NCBI GenBank assembly: GCA_964500435.1
Contig: CAZCNL010000011.1
Coordinates: 1 to 64,000 of the forward strand
Direction of reading: 5' to 3'
Length of the DNA stretch: 64,000 nt
Source of the DNA: GWF2-33-9 sp964500435
Lineage (GTDB): Bacteria > Bacteroidota > Ignavibacteria > Kapaibacteriales > UBA2268
Shown: positions 9,862 through 19,277 of the stretch, one piece after another
How positions within the stretch are numbered: the stretch's first letter is position 1
Layout of the letters: every line of letters begins with the position of its first letter
The notes under the pieces: model-generated
Told to the model about the DNA's origin: nothing
The model's database searches: none
Seen by the model: the letters and a program-made list of their open reading frames with translations, nothing else
Made by a program: the position numbers and the translations under genes

Positions 9862-11079
9862 CTATTTCTTGGATTGTATTGTATATATTATTTTTACTTT
9901 TGGTCTTTTACTAGGGTCAGGGTCATTTAACCCATAAAATACTAATTTATCAAGTTGTTGGTATTGAGATGTAAAATCAGATGCTCGAATTTGCAACTTT
10001 CCTTTTCCGTCGAAACGGTTCCAAAGTTCAGCCGCAGATGTTACACTTGGACATTTATAAACATAGCTGTTTGAGTCAATTTTTGACGCATAGTAATAAT
10101 AATTACCTTGAGCACCGAGCGAGTCTGATACGAAATCTATTCGAAAAACATCTTTTATTGTTGAATTACCTAATACTGTTTTATCTTTATTTAAAGTGAG
10201 TTCGAGTTCCATTTTACTGATTGATGCTAACTTCGGAATTTGAGAAATATCAAAATAAAGGTTAGTCCTTACATCCAATCCGCCTTGTATTAATATTTCA
10301 TCGTCAGCCGGTTTGGGATATTTTATATAAGAAGCATTCAAAGCAGAATAAAGATAAAATGTATCTAAATTCGAATTTTTATCTTTGTAAATAACTTGAA
10401 TTAGAGGTATTTTTGTAGGTGTGCTATTTCCTACTCCTTCACCACCGAAGCTATATATTACATTAGAATTTGGGTTTGGGATAAGTGCAATTCCCCAATT
10501 TACAACTGTGGCATTTGTATCTGGACGTAACTGCAACCATTCAGTGATTAACTTTTTATCTAAATCTAAAGAAACTGAATTCATCGTATCTTTAAGCTGA
10601 ATCGCTCCACTATAATTACCAACATCTCTACTAAAAAAACCAGGGACGGACACTGAGTCCCAATTTGAATTCACTGACCAGAAATTCTCAACTTTTTTAA
10701 CAGTAAAGCTGAAATTTGCATTATTTGTATCACCTAAAGCATAACGATTTGGATATATAAAAAATTTAGATGAAATAATGTCATTTTCCGTTAAATACGA
10801 CAAGGTATCTGGAATAAATGCAAATCGAATAACTGAAATTGCTTGAGTTTGGTTTGCGACTCCGCAAAAAAGTATGCTTGCATTCACAACAGATGGTGAT
10901 GTTTCCAATGTTTCAGTTTTATATATCAAATTTGAAGTGTCAGAAGACAATACTTTAACTGTTATAGTATCATTTATTAACTTAAATCCAACATCAGTTG
11001 GCAATTCATTACAAGAAAACAACGCTAATAAACTAATTAAAGGAAAAATTTTAAGTACAAATTTAATAAGATTTTCCAA
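9862..11079 (-). CDS. DUF4270-like lipoprotein
   Basis: 405 residues. The TTG start at 11079 directly abuts the TAG stop of the GT5-like gene, with AAGG a few bases upstream inside that gene, so translation is probably coupled. A lipoprotein signal ends at LFSC (Cys about residue 23). The mature N-terminus NELPTDVGF, with L-x-x-x-VGxx character, and the following beta-rich region resemble Bacteroidota DUF4270 lipoproteins, which are often found beside a glycogen-synthase-like gene; this context is repeated here. Function is unknown; periplasmic or outer-membrane-anchored location is inferred. No enzyme motif was seen. Confidence 0.72.
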   Translation of the reverse strand: MENLIKFVLKIFPLISLLALFSCNELPTDVGFKLINDTITVKVLSSDTSNLIYKTETLETSPSVVNASILFCGVANQTQAISVIRFAFIPDTLSYLTENDIISSKFFIYPNRYALGDTNNANFSFTVKKVENFWSVNSNWDSVSVPGFFSRDVGNYSGAIQLKDTMNSVSLDLDKKLITEWLQLRPDTNATVVNWGIALIPNPNSNVIYSFGGEGVGNSTPTKIPLIQVIYKDKNSNLDTFYLYSALNASYIKYPKPADDEILIQGGLDVRTNLYFDISQIPKLASISKMELELTLNKDKTVLGNSTIKDVFRIDFVSDSLGAQGNYYYYASKIDSNSYVYKCPSVTSAAELWNRFDGKGKLQIRASDFTSQYQQLDKLVFYGLNDPDPSKRPKVKIIYTIQSKK

Positions 11080-12552
11080 CTATTTACCCTTCATAAGTTT
11101 AGTGTAAAGTAATTTAAATTCTTTTGCAGAAGGTTCCCATGAATACTTTTGAGAACTTGCAGTTTGAATTAAATCATTTAACGTATCTTTATCCTCAAAT
11201 ATTTTAATCGCTTTGTTAATTGCATTATAAAATTCAGAAACTTTATTGCGATTAAATAATATGGCAAAACCCTTTTTACCATCGTAGGGCTTAATAATAC
11301 TTGGGTCAATATAAAAATCATTTGCAACTGGAATTGCGCCATATTTTGCAGCATACATTAAATTCAAATGAGTTGGGTCATGGTTATCCAAAGATAAATA
11401 AAAATCAGAACCTGCAAATAATTGGTGGAAATTTTGTAAATCGTTAGTGAATAAAACTTTAAACGATTTCTTGTATTTTTTTGATAATAAATTTAATGTG
11501 TTTTTATATCTTGTTTCAACACGTGCAAGAGCAAAAATCATTAATTTTTCATCTTTTAATATTTGAGGAGCATTTTCGATAAAATACTCTATTGCTTGGT
11601 ATTCATTAACATCAAGTACTAATCCGAAAATTGGTACTGATGGGTCATAGTCGTAGTCAAATTTTTGGCAAAGTGCGACTTTATTATCATACTTGAATTC
11701 TTCAAAATCATCTGTTAATTTATATGCAATTTGTTTGTCCTTTTTAGGGTCCCAACTCCACGGATCAATACCTATTGGAAGTATTTGTATCTCTTTATCC
11801 TTCAAATACTGAGATAATCCTCCTGATAATTCAGGCTTTTGCATTATTGCTTCATAATATTTTTTATTTGAAAATAAAATTATATCAGAATTAATAATTC
11901 CTGCTTTTAAAAAGTTAAATTTATTTTGATGTGTAAAAATATCTTTGTGCTCTTTTGATAAACCAGTTTTTTCGAAAAAACTTTTCCCGGAAATGTATTG
12001 CTCTTCGATATTATATATTGATAAAACAAATTTTGTTTTTTCAAATTTTTCGGGATAAATTAATTTAAAAAGTGCAGGGAGAAGTGCTGTTTCTCCATCG
12101 ACACAATGAATTACATCAGGAACCCACTCGAGTAAATTACAAGTTTCAACAACCGATCGGCAAAAGTATAAAAATCTTTCATTATTATCAGGATAAAGTT
12201 CCAATGTTTTAAAATCTCGATAAACTCCTTTTCGAGAAGAAAAATAATTGTCATTTGTTGTTATGTATGCTTGTACCTTAGTTCTTGGTGAATTCATTGA
12301 TGAGGATTTAATAGATGCAGGATAGCTTTCCTTACCAATTGGTATTTCTATGTCCGTAAGTCTTTTAATATAATGGATTTGATTTCGACGTTCTGAAATT
12401 ACTCCGTATCTAGGCATTGTTAAGCGTATGTCAATTCCTTGCTCTCGAATTGCCATAACGAACGAAAAAGATATATCACCAAGTGATTGTATTCGAATAT
12501 AAGGTAAGGATTCACTGGTAACATATAGGACATTGATTGGTTTGGAAGACAT
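11080..12552 (-). CDS. Glycogen/starch-synthase-like (GT5) protein with degenerate active site
   Basis: 490 residues with the two-Rossmann GT-B outline of GT5 glycogen synthases: VLYVTSESLPY at the start, DVIHCVDGETALLP in the first domain, and GIDPWSWDPKKD at the interdomain region (compare GIDxxxWNPxxD). Key residues are altered. The N-terminal KTGGL loop that binds ADP-glucose is replaced by RIQSLGD. The SRLxxQKG segment with catalytic Arg and Lys is LDVNEYQAI (about residue 312). The EPCGL acceptor-site motif is DPTHL (about 387). The TGGL motif after YGAIPV is missing. Classic glycogen synthase activity is therefore unlikely; it may be a pseudo-enzyme or use another substrate. It heads an operon with the DUF4270 lipoprotein. 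Confidence 0.75.
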   Translation of the reverse strand: MSSKPINVLYVTSESLPYIRIQSLGDISFSFVMAIREQGIDIRLTMPRYGVISERRNQIHYIKRLTDIEIPIGKESYPASIKSSSMNSPRTKVQAYITTNDNYFSSRKGVYRDFKTLELYPDNNERFLYFCRSVVETCNLLEWVPDVIHCVDGETALLPALFKLIYPEKFEKTKFVLSIYNIEEQYISGKSFFEKTGLSKEHKDIFTHQNKFNFLKAGIINSDIILFSNKKYYEAIMQKPELSGGLSQYLKDKEIQILPIGIDPWSWDPKKDKQIAYKLTDDFEEFKYDNKVALCQKFDYDYDPSVPIFGLVLDVNEYQAIEYFIENAPQILKDEKLMIFALARVETRYKNTLNLLSKKYKKSFKVLFTNDLQNFHQLFAGSDFYLSLDNHDPTHLNLMYAAKYGAIPVANDFYIDPSIIKPYDGKKGFAILFNRNKVSEFYNAINKAIKIFEDKDTLNDLIQTASSQKYSWEPSAKEFKLLYTKLMKGK

Positions 12553-12649
12553 AGTAGTATTTATTTTTTTGAATTTACAAAATTACGAAATTTTTGCCAT
12601 TTATGTTCTTAATTCTTAAGACATTATATTATAGTCATCCAATTTTAAC

Positions 12650-12657
12650 TAATTTTG
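12650..12657 (+). promoter_or_regulatory. TAnnTTTG -7 element upstream of murE
   Basis: TAATTTTG lies 32 bp before the ATG at 12690, consistent with transcription starting around 12664. This supports the shorter MurE start. No good TTG -33 element at 19-nt spacing. Confidence 0.3.
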
Positions 12658-12689
12658 CGTTTTGTTCTATTACAACTAATTTCATAAAT

Positions 12690-14177
12690 ATGATTTTAAA
12701 TGAGATAATCCAAAAAATCGATGTCCTCGAAATTATTGGAAATACAAATATTCCGATTTCACAAGTTGCATATAATTCAAAATATGTAAAAGATGATTCA
12801 CTTTTTGTCGCAATTAAAGGTAATACAGTTGACGGTCATTCTTTCATTGAAAATGCTATTCTTGCGGGTGCCAAAGCGATTGTATGCGAATCTTTGCCAA
12901 ATGAATTAAGTAATGAAATAACATATATCAGAACATCAGATTCACGAAAAACATTAGCTCAAATTTCTAATATTTGGTATGATTTTCCTTCAAAGGATCT
13001 AAAAATAATTGGTGTTACCGGAACTAATGGTAAAACTACTGTAACTTTTTTAATCAAAGGAATACTCTCGAAGTTCGGTAAAAAAGTTGGCATAATCGGC
13101 ACTACTGGAATTTATGTCGATGATGAAAAAATCCCTGCAACTCACACCACTCCCGAGTCACTCGAATTGTTCGAACTTCTTTCTTACTTCAAAAAGAAAA
13201 AGGTCGAATATGTAGTAATGGAAGTTTCTTCACATTCATTAGTCCAATCTCGAGTTGAATGCATTAATTTTCAAGGTGCAATTTTCACAAATTTAACTCA
13301 TGACCACTTAGATTATCACAAAACAATGGAAAATTATGCCTTAGCAAAGCAAAGGCTATTTAACTCTCTCGAAGAAAATTCTTTTGCGATTATTAACGGC
13401 GATGATGATTATAAAAATTTGATTATTCAAAATTGCAAAAGTAAAAATATTATTGAATTTGGAAGAAATCACAATCGCAACTTCAAAATAGTTGACGAAA
13501 ATATTTCATTGCAATCAAATAAATTTAAAATTCTTATTGATAATAATTTACAAAAAGTTTTAGATATAAATTCCAATTTAATTGGTAAATTTAATATTGA
13601 TAATATAGTTAGTGCCATTATTTCTTGCTATCAATTAGGTTTTAATTTGAACAAGATTATCCAATATGCACAAAATTTACAAGCGGCACCGGGCAGAATG
13701 GAAAAAATCATGTTGCCTAATTCTTCAATCGGGATTGTTGATTACGCCCATACACCCGACGCTCTATTGAAAGCATTGAATACAATTTCAGAAATCAAAA
13801 AAGAAACTAACCAAGATTCAAAACTCATTACTGTTTTTGGCTGTGGTGGTGACCGAGATAAAGCAAAAAGACCAATAATGGGCAAAATAGCGGCTGAACT
13901 TTCTGATATTGTCATCGTTACGTCTGATAACCCAAGAACAGAATCACCCGAAATAATTATTGATGAAATAATCAACGGTATTCCACTTTTGCACAAGAAC
14001 AAAGTAATTGCAGTTACAGATAGAGCGCAAGCAATTAAAGAAGCATATAAAATTTCCAAAGAAAATGATATACTACTTGTCGCCGGTAAAGGGCACGAAG
14101 AAGTGCAAATCATAGGAAACCAAAAAATTCATTTTAGTGATAAAGAAGAATTGCAGAATTTGGGAAAAATATGTTAA
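12690..14177 (+). CDS. murE: UDP-MurNAc-L-Ala-D-Glu:meso-diaminopimelate ligase MurE
   Basis: Cytoplasmic peptidoglycan ligase adding the third stem-peptide residue. An in-frame ATG exists at 12594, but the 32 extra residues are hydrophobic and unlike MurE and overlap the -7 box, so ATG at 12690 (MILNEIIQ) is preferred, giving 495 residues. The ATP-binding GVTGTNGKTT (about 107-116), the TTPESLE substrate motif, the MEVSSHSL motif and the C-terminal DNPRTESPE motif are all present. The DNPR motif indicates meso-diaminopimelate rather than lysine as substrate. It stands alone rather than in a mur/dcw cluster. A 180-bp gap with the SecD promoter follows. Confidence 0.93.
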   Translation: MILNEIIQKIDVLEIIGNTNIPISQVAYNSKYVKDDSLFVAIKGNTVDGHSFIENAILAGAKAIVCESLPNELSNEITYIRTSDSRKTLAQISNIWYDFPSKDLKIIGVTGTNGKTTVTFLIKGILSKFGKKVGIIGTTGIYVDDEKIPATHTTPESLELFELLSYFKKKKVEYVVMEVSSHSLVQSRVECINFQGAIFTNLTHDHLDYHKTMENYALAKQRLFNSLEENSFAIINGDDDYKNLIIQNCKSKNIIEFGRNHNRNFKIVDENISLQSNKFKILIDNNLQKVLDINSNLIGKFNIDNIVSAIISCYQLGFNLNKIIQYAQNLQAAPGRMEKIMLPNSSIGIVDYAHTPDALLKALNTISEIKKETNQDSKLITVFGCGGDRDKAKRPIMGKIAAELSDIVIVTSDNPRTESPEIIIDEIINGIPLLHKNKVIAVTDRAQAIKEAYKISKENDILLVAGKGHEEVQIIGNQKIHFSDKEELQNLGKIC

Positions 14178-14274
14178 ATTAGTTAAATTTGGAAAAAATA
14201 AATAAAGTTTTATATAAAATAAAAATATAATATCAAGAAAAATAAAAAATTATCATAAATAATGAAGTAAATAA

Positions 14275-14304
14275 TTGTTTTTTGGTTAAAAAAACTTAAA
14301 TTTG
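14275..14304 (+). promoter_or_regulatory. Bacteroidota-type promoter of secD
   Basis: TTG (14275-14277), a 19-bp spacer, then TAAATTTG (14297-14304) match the Bacteroidota TTG-N19-TAnnTTTG promoter. The predicted start of transcription is about 45 nt upstream of the SecD start codon. Confidence 0.55.
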
Positions 14305-14357
14305 TAATTCTATTTTTTTTAAATTGAAAATTTTTAGGCTAATATCGGAGGTTGTCT

Positions 14358-16502
14358 TTGAAGAAGGTACTTGGCAAAATAATTTTAGTTGGAGTAAGTA
14401 TCATTGCAGCAATAGCAATGCTTTTCCCAACATATAAAGCCTACAACTTAGAAAATATTCAAAAGGAATATTTGCAAAAAGCAAAAGCAGCGAAAAATTC
14501 AGCTGATTCATTAGCAGTAATGGAATCTTTTAAAAAGCAATTTGGTGAGGCATTGCTAAAAGCAAAAAACGCCCAATTGAAACTTGGGTTGGATTTACGT
14601 GGTGGTATGTATGTTACTCTTGAAGTTGATGTTCCAAAATTAATTGAAGAGACTGCATCCAAGGAACAAGTTGATGATATTTTCGAGCAAGTCATTGCAA
14701 AAACAAAAAATGATGCTCGAAATACAGATCAAGATGTTATCGACATATTTTTAAAGAATTTTGACGCTATTGCAAGACCAAAAGGAAAATCCCTTATCTC
14801 CTATTTTGATTTTGGAAATATCCGTGATTTATCTGATGAAAAAATTATCGATAAATTACGTGAAGATCAAAAACAAGCAATTGATCAAGCTCTGGAAGTT
14901 TTACGTCAACGTATTGACCAATACGGTGTTGCTGAACCAAATATTCAAAAGCAAGGAAATAACCGTATTTTAATGGAATTACCTGGCGTTTCAAATGTTT
15001 CTGAAATGCGTAATTTGCTTCAAACTACAGCTCGTTTAGAATTTAAGCTTGTAAAAAATAATAAACAAATCGTCGAATTTTTCGCTCGTGTCGATAAATT
15101 CTTGCGTGAGAAAAAACTCAGATTAGGAACAAGTGGTATTGAACAAACCCCTACGAATGATTCTTCATCCGTTGTTAAAGCTGATTCATCCAAAGAAAAG
15201 AATAAATCAGAAAAAATTACAGAAAAAACTAAAAATACAAATGATAGTTTGACTGCAAAGAAAGATTCTACAGTAAATACTGATTCAGTTAAAACTTCAG
15301 ACACAACTGACCCATATGCAGGATTACCAAAAGAAGAGGCAACTCGCAAATATTTGGAAGACCATCCATTTACAAGACTCTTTACAACATATTACATTCC
15401 ACAACAAAAGAATGCTAATATAGTTCCTATATATTATACAACAAATCAGTTTCCTGAGGGCGAATATATGTTCAAAATACTTGAAGATTCTCTCCCAAGA
15501 TTCAATGAAATTTTAAATCGCCCTGAAATAAAAGCAATGATACCAGCAGAATTATCCATAGCATTCGACGCTAAGCCCGACCAAAGATATTTAAAACAAA
15601 ATATTAAACTTTATGATTTTTATTCATTGAAAAAAGAACCTGAATTGACAGGTGATGTTATTACAGATGCACTCGCAACTTACGACCCAACTAATAATGC
15701 ACCAATGGTAACTATGGCAATGAATTCAGATGGAGCTGAACGCTGGGGCAAAATTACTGGTGCAAATTTACAAAAACGTATCGCAATCGTTCTTGACGAT
15801 AGAGTTTATTCTGCTCCAACAGTTCAAAGTAAAATTACAGGCGGTAACTCACAAATTACAGGTATGGCAAATGCAGAAGAAGCTCGTTTGCTGGAAATAG
15901 TTTTGAAAGCTGGTGCACTTAAAGCTCCTGTTCAAATTATCGAAGAAAGAATCGTTGGACCATCACTCGGTGAGGACTCAATTCGTAATGGTATTACTGC
16001 AAGTATAATCGCTGCCTTAGCAGTTGTATTATTTATGTTTGCATATTACAGCGTTGGTGGCTTAATTGCTGATTTCGCAGTAGTATTGAATATATCTTTA
16101 ATGCTTGGAATACTTGCTTCACTTGGTGGCACTCTTTCTTTGCCAGGTATTGCAGGTATCATTTTAACTCTCGGTATGGCGGTAGATGCAAACGTGCTAA
16201 TTTACGAAAGAATTCGTGAAGAGTTAAGCAAAGGAAGAAGCATGAAATCTGCAATTGATGAAGGTTTCAGCAAAGCTTTGAGCGCTATTTTGGACTCGAA
16301 CATTACTACTTTCATTACTGGTTTAATTCTTTATTACTTCGGAAGTGGTCCAATTCAAGGATTCGCTTTGACATTGATGATTGGTATTATTATGACTTTA
16401 TTTACTGCTATAATGATTTCACGTGCAGTCATCGAAATACTATTACAATCAGGTGTTAATCACATTAGCTTTGGTCAAAAGAAAATTGAAACAATTAAAT
16501 AA
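14358..16502 (+). CDS. secD: Protein-export membrane protein SecD
   Basis: About 714 residues; with SecF it forms the proton-driven accessory complex of SecYEG. The start is TTG at 14358: GGAGG at 14347-14351 is spaced 6 nt from it, while the TTG at 14352 abuts the Shine-Dalgarno. One N-terminal helix, the LGLDLRGGMYVTLEVD motif, the VLRQRIDQYGVAEPNIQ P1-region and a C-terminal five-helix block (GLIADFAVVLNI, TLGMAVDANVLIYERIREE) are typical. Between the periplasmic subdomains is a Ser/Thr/Lys/Asp-rich linker (roughly residues 255-325, DNA 15120-15315) that looks disordered. SecF follows after 14 bp with its own AGGAG. Confidence 0.96.
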   Translation: MKKVLGKIILVGVSIIAAIAMLFPTYKAYNLENIQKEYLQKAKAAKNSADSLAVMESFKKQFGEALLKAKNAQLKLGLDLRGGMYVTLEVDVPKLIEETASKEQVDDIFEQVIAKTKNDARNTDQDVIDIFLKNFDAIARPKGKSLISYFDFGNIRDLSDEKIIDKLREDQKQAIDQALEVLRQRIDQYGVAEPNIQKQGNNRILMELPGVSNVSEMRNLLQTTARLEFKLVKNNKQIVEFFARVDKFLREKKLRLGTSGIEQTPTNDSSSVVKADSSKEKNKSEKITEKTKNTNDSLTAKKDSTVNTDSVKTSDTTDPYAGLPKEEATRKYLEDHPFTRLFTTYYIPQQKNANIVPIYYTTNQFPEGEYMFKILEDSLPRFNEILNRPEIKAMIPAELSIAFDAKPDQRYLKQNIKLYDFYSLKKEPELTGDVITDALATYDPTNNAPMVTMAMNSDGAERWGKITGANLQKRIAIVLDDRVYSAPTVQSKITGGNSQITGMANAEEARLLEIVLKAGALKAPVQIIEERIVGPSLGEDSIRNGITASIIAALAVVLFMFAYYSVGGLIADFAVVLNISLMLGILASLGGTLSLPGIAGIILTLGMAVDANVLIYERIREELSKGRSMKSAIDEGFSKALSAILDSNITTFITGLILYYFGSGPIQGFALTLMIGIIMTLFTAIMISRAVIEILLQSGVNHISFGQKKIETIK

Positions 16503-16516
16503 TTAGGAGCTTAGAA

Positions 16517-17467
16517 ATGCAATTTTTCGGAAAAACAAATATAGATTTCGTTAGTAATAGAAAATTTTGGGTGTTTTTTTCAATTACACTTATTATAATA
16601 GGCTTAGTCTTCGCATTTATTGTCCCACCCAAATTTGGTATTGATTACACAGGTGGTTCAGAAGTAGCCGTCTCTTTTCAAAAACCTTTACCAACAGACC
16701 AAATACGTCAAGCAATGAACAAAGCAGGTATCAAAAATGCTGAGATTAAATCCTTCGGGGAAGATAATCAATTCCTTATTCGTGTTCAACAACTTGGCGA
16801 TATTCAAATTACTATACAAAACGCATTACAAAATATTCAAGATAACAAAGCAACAATTTTAAAAGTTGATAAAATTGGCGCTAAAATAGGTTCTGAACTC
16901 CGTTTTCAGGCATTTATTGCAGTGTTACTTGCAGTTATTGCAATGTTAATTTACATTGGGTTTAGATTTGAATTCACATATGGGCTTGGAGCAATTATCG
17001 CCCTTGTCCATGACGTGTTTATTGTTATTACCTTTGTAATTGTATTTAATGCATTAGGAATTTTAGACCTTGAAGTAAATCAACAGATACTCGCAGCAGT
17101 TTTGACTGTTGTTGGTTACTCAATTAATGATACTGTGATTATCTTCGATAGAATTCGTGAAAATCGTGATATCCATAAAGGTATGAATTTCTTAAAACTT
17201 GTAAACTTAAGTATAAATGAAACTTTGAGCCGAACAATTAACACAGTTCTTACTGTAGTGATAACACTTGTTGTGTTACTTGCTTTTGGTGGACCTGTTT
17301 TGCAAGGATTCGCCTTCACAATGTTAATTGGTATCCTTACAGGAACTTACTCATCAATATTTATTGCAAGTAATTTCGTAATTTGGTATCAAGAGAGTAT
17401 TAAAAAAATTGATCTTGAATCAGGTTGGAATGTTGAAAAAACAAAAGTTAAACAAGCAAATGCTTAA
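16517..17467 (+). CDS. secF: Protein-export membrane protein SecF
   Basis: 316 residues. One N-terminal membrane helix, the GIDYTGGSEVAVSF motif, a short periplasmic domain, then a five-helix C-terminal block including GYSINDTVIIFDRIRENR, the SecF signature. It works with SecD in the inner membrane to pull exported proteins across. TTAGGAG lies 8 nt upstream of the ATG. It is the second gene of a secD-secF-STAS operon; the STAS gene begins 2 nt after its stop, so translation is likely coupled. Length is normal. Confidence 0.96.
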   Translation: MQFFGKTNIDFVSNRKFWVFFSITLIIIGLVFAFIVPPKFGIDYTGGSEVAVSFQKPLPTDQIRQAMNKAGIKNAEIKSFGEDNQFLIRVQQLGDIQITIQNALQNIQDNKATILKVDKIGAKIGSELRFQAFIAVLLAVIAMLIYIGFRFEFTYGLGAIIALVHDVFIVITFVIVFNALGILDLEVNQQILAAVLTVVGYSINDTVIIFDRIRENRDIHKGMNFLKLVNLSINETLSRTINTVLTVVITLVVLLAFGGPVLQGFAFTMLIGILTGTYSSIFIASNFVIWYQESIKKIDLESGWNVEKTKVKQANA

Positions 17468-17469
17468 TT

Positions 17470-17808
17470 ATGAATAACTTAAATAAATATGAAATAGTTG
17501 ATAATATCCGGGGGATTGCAGTAATGCAAGCCCCCGTTAATTTAATTGGCGGTTCTGAAGCTTTAGACTTAATTAAATATGTTTCAGATATCAATCCTGA
17601 CATCGTTAAATCTTTTGTTATTGATATTTCAAATGTCAATTTAATAAATAGCTCGGGACTGGGTTCATTAATTTCTTTACACAGAGATTTACTCCAAAAA
17701 AATATAAAATTTTACCTTCTAAACCCTTCTTCAAAAATCATTAACCTACTTAAAATGACCCATCTTGATAAAGTTTTTTCAATCATCACCGAAATATCCG
17801 AATTATAA
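17470..17808 (+). CDS. STAS-domain anti-sigma factor antagonist-like protein
   Basis: 112 residues, a single SpoIIAA/RsbV-type STAS domain. The family phosphorylation loop is present: INSSGLGSL around residues 59-67, where Ser62 (second Ser) matches the regulatory Ser of SpoIIAA. Such proteins bind an anti-sigma kinase when unphosphorylated. No serine kinase or sigma factor gene lies nearby, so the partner is unknown. The ATG is 2 nt after secF, so production is tied to the Sec accessory genes, an unexpected pairing that could be incidental. A 121-bp AT-rich gap to purA follows. Confidence 0.85.
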   Translation: MNNLNKYEIVDNIRGIAVMQAPVNLIGGSEALDLIKYVSDINPDIVKSFVIDISNVNLINSSGLGSLISLHRDLLQKNIKFYLLNPSSKIINLLKMTHLDKVFSIITEISEL

Positions 17809-17873
17809 TCTTTTTTAATTTTTAATTTAAATTTATTTTTTCAACATTTTCATTTTAAAAGTTCATTCTTTAA

Positions 17874-17881
17874 TAATTTTG
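17874..17881 (+). promoter_or_regulatory. TAnnTTTG -7 element upstream of purA
   Basis: TAATTTTG 48 bp before the purA ATG. No clear TTG at the 19-nt spacing, so only moderately supported. Confidence 0.3.
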
Positions 17882-17929
17882 CCTTTTGCAATTTTTGTAT
17901 TTATTATTTTTATTTAAAAGGAAAGAAAA

Positions 17930-19201
17930 ATGCCAGTAACAGTAATTTTAGGAACGCAGTGGGGAGATGAAGGAAAAGGTAAAATTGTCGATTTACTCAC
18001 AAAAGATTATAGTATTGTTGCCCGATATCAAGGTGGAGCAAATGCAGGTCATACGATTGTAATTAATGGGAAAAAATATATACTACACTTAATACCATCC
18101 GGAATTTTACATCCCAATACGATTTGCGTTATAGGAAATGGCGTCGTAATTGATCCCGTTGCTTTGATGAATGAAACAAAAATGCTTGAAAATGAAGGTA
18201 TCGAAGTCAACGGCAGATTATTTATTAGCCATAAAGCTCATTTAATAATGCCTTACCACAAATTACTGGATGCAATTTCAGAAGGTAAATCACAAAAGGC
18301 AATCGGAACAACAGGTCGTGGTATTGGTCCATCCTATATTGATAAATTTTCTCGAGTAGGTATCCGAATTGTTGATTTGCTAAATAGAAAGGGATTTGAG
18401 GAAAAACTTCGGTTCAATTTACAAGAAAAAAACAATATTCTTCGGAAATTGTATGATAATGAAGAATTAAATGTCGAAGAAATTATCGACGAATACCTTA
18501 AATTTGACTCACTAATCGACCCTTACATAAAAGATACATCTTCATTTTTGAACCAAGCACTTCAAAATGGCGAAAGCATTTTAGCTGAAGGTGCACAAGG
18601 TGCAATGCTGGATGTTGACCATGGTACTTATCCTTTTGTAACAAGCTCCAACCCGACCGTAGGTGGTGCTTGCACTGGTCTTGGCATTTCACCAATGGCA
18701 ATAAATAAAATTGTAGGTGTTGCCAAAGCATATACAACACGAGTCGGTAATGGTCCTTTCCCATCTGAGCAAGAAAACGAAATTGGTGAAAAAATACGCC
18801 AAGCAGGTAGCGAATTTGGAGCAACAACAGGTAGACCTCGACGATGTGGATGGCTCGATTTAGTCCAATTAAAATATTCGAATATGATTAATGGTGTGAC
18901 TGAAATTGCAATGACAAAAATTGATGTTTTGAACTCATTCGAAAAAATCAAAATATGCGTAAATTATAAATACCAGGGCAAAATTCTCAACACTTTCCCC
19001 GTTGATATTCCGACACTTTCCAATTTAGAGTGCGAATATATAGAAATGGATGGTTGGGGCGATTTACCAAATTCAATTAAATCAATAAATGATATCCCAA
19101 ATAATTTAAAGAATTATCTATCTTTTCTTGTTAAAGAATTAAAAGTACCAATTACAATTGCTTCGACTGGTCCCGACAGAAATCAAACACTTTTAATGTA
19201 A
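17930..19201 (+). CDS. purA: Adenylosuccinate synthetase
   Basis: 423 residues. It catalyses GTP-dependent condensation of IMP and aspartate in AMP synthesis, in the cytoplasm. Signature sequences are intact: GTQWGDEGKGKIVD at residues 8-21 with the catalytic Asp, GRGIGPSY, DVDHGTYPFVTSSN, TTRVGNGPFP, and the base-recognition STGPDRNQT close to the C-terminus. AAGGA lies 9 nt before the ATG. It appears monocistronic, with its own -7 box and a strong hairpin/T-run downstream, although that hairpin may also belong to the next gene's leader. Length is typical. Confidence 0.97.
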   Translation: MPVTVILGTQWGDEGKGKIVDLLTKDYSIVARYQGGANAGHTIVINGKKYILHLIPSGILHPNTICVIGNGVVIDPVALMNETKMLENEGIEVNGRLFISHKAHLIMPYHKLLDAISEGKSQKAIGTTGRGIGPSYIDKFSRVGIRIVDLLNRKGFEEKLRFNLQEKNNILRKLYDNEELNVEEIIDEYLKFDSLIDPYIKDTSSFLNQALQNGESILAEGAQGAMLDVDHGTYPFVTSSNPTVGGACTGLGISPMAINKIVGVAKAYTTRVGNGPFPSEQENEIGEKIRQAGSEFGATTGRPRRCGWLDLVQLKYSNMINGVTEIAMTKIDVLNSFEKIKICVNYKYQGKILNTFPVDIPTLSNLECEYIEMDGWGDLPNSIKSINDIPNNLKNYLSFLVKELKVPITIASTGPDRNQTLLM

Positions 19202-19242
19202 CATTTACAAATAATAATTTTAATTTATTTTTCGAAAAAGTA

Positions 19243-19272
19243 TTGTTTATCCAAATAATATAGTTAATTTTG
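19243..19272 (+). promoter_or_regulatory. Bacteroidota-type promoter of the RRM gene
   Basis: TTG (19243-19245), 19 bp, TAATTTTG (19265-19272). A start near 19279 would place the hairpin at 19278-19302 at the very 5' end of the mRNA of the RNA-binding protein. Confidence 0.55.
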
Positions 19273-19277
19273 AATTA

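Noticed and set aside
12594..12689. Longer MurE start at 12594
   Set aside because: Extra 32 residues are unlike MurE and overlap a -7 box; ATG 12690 fits the family.
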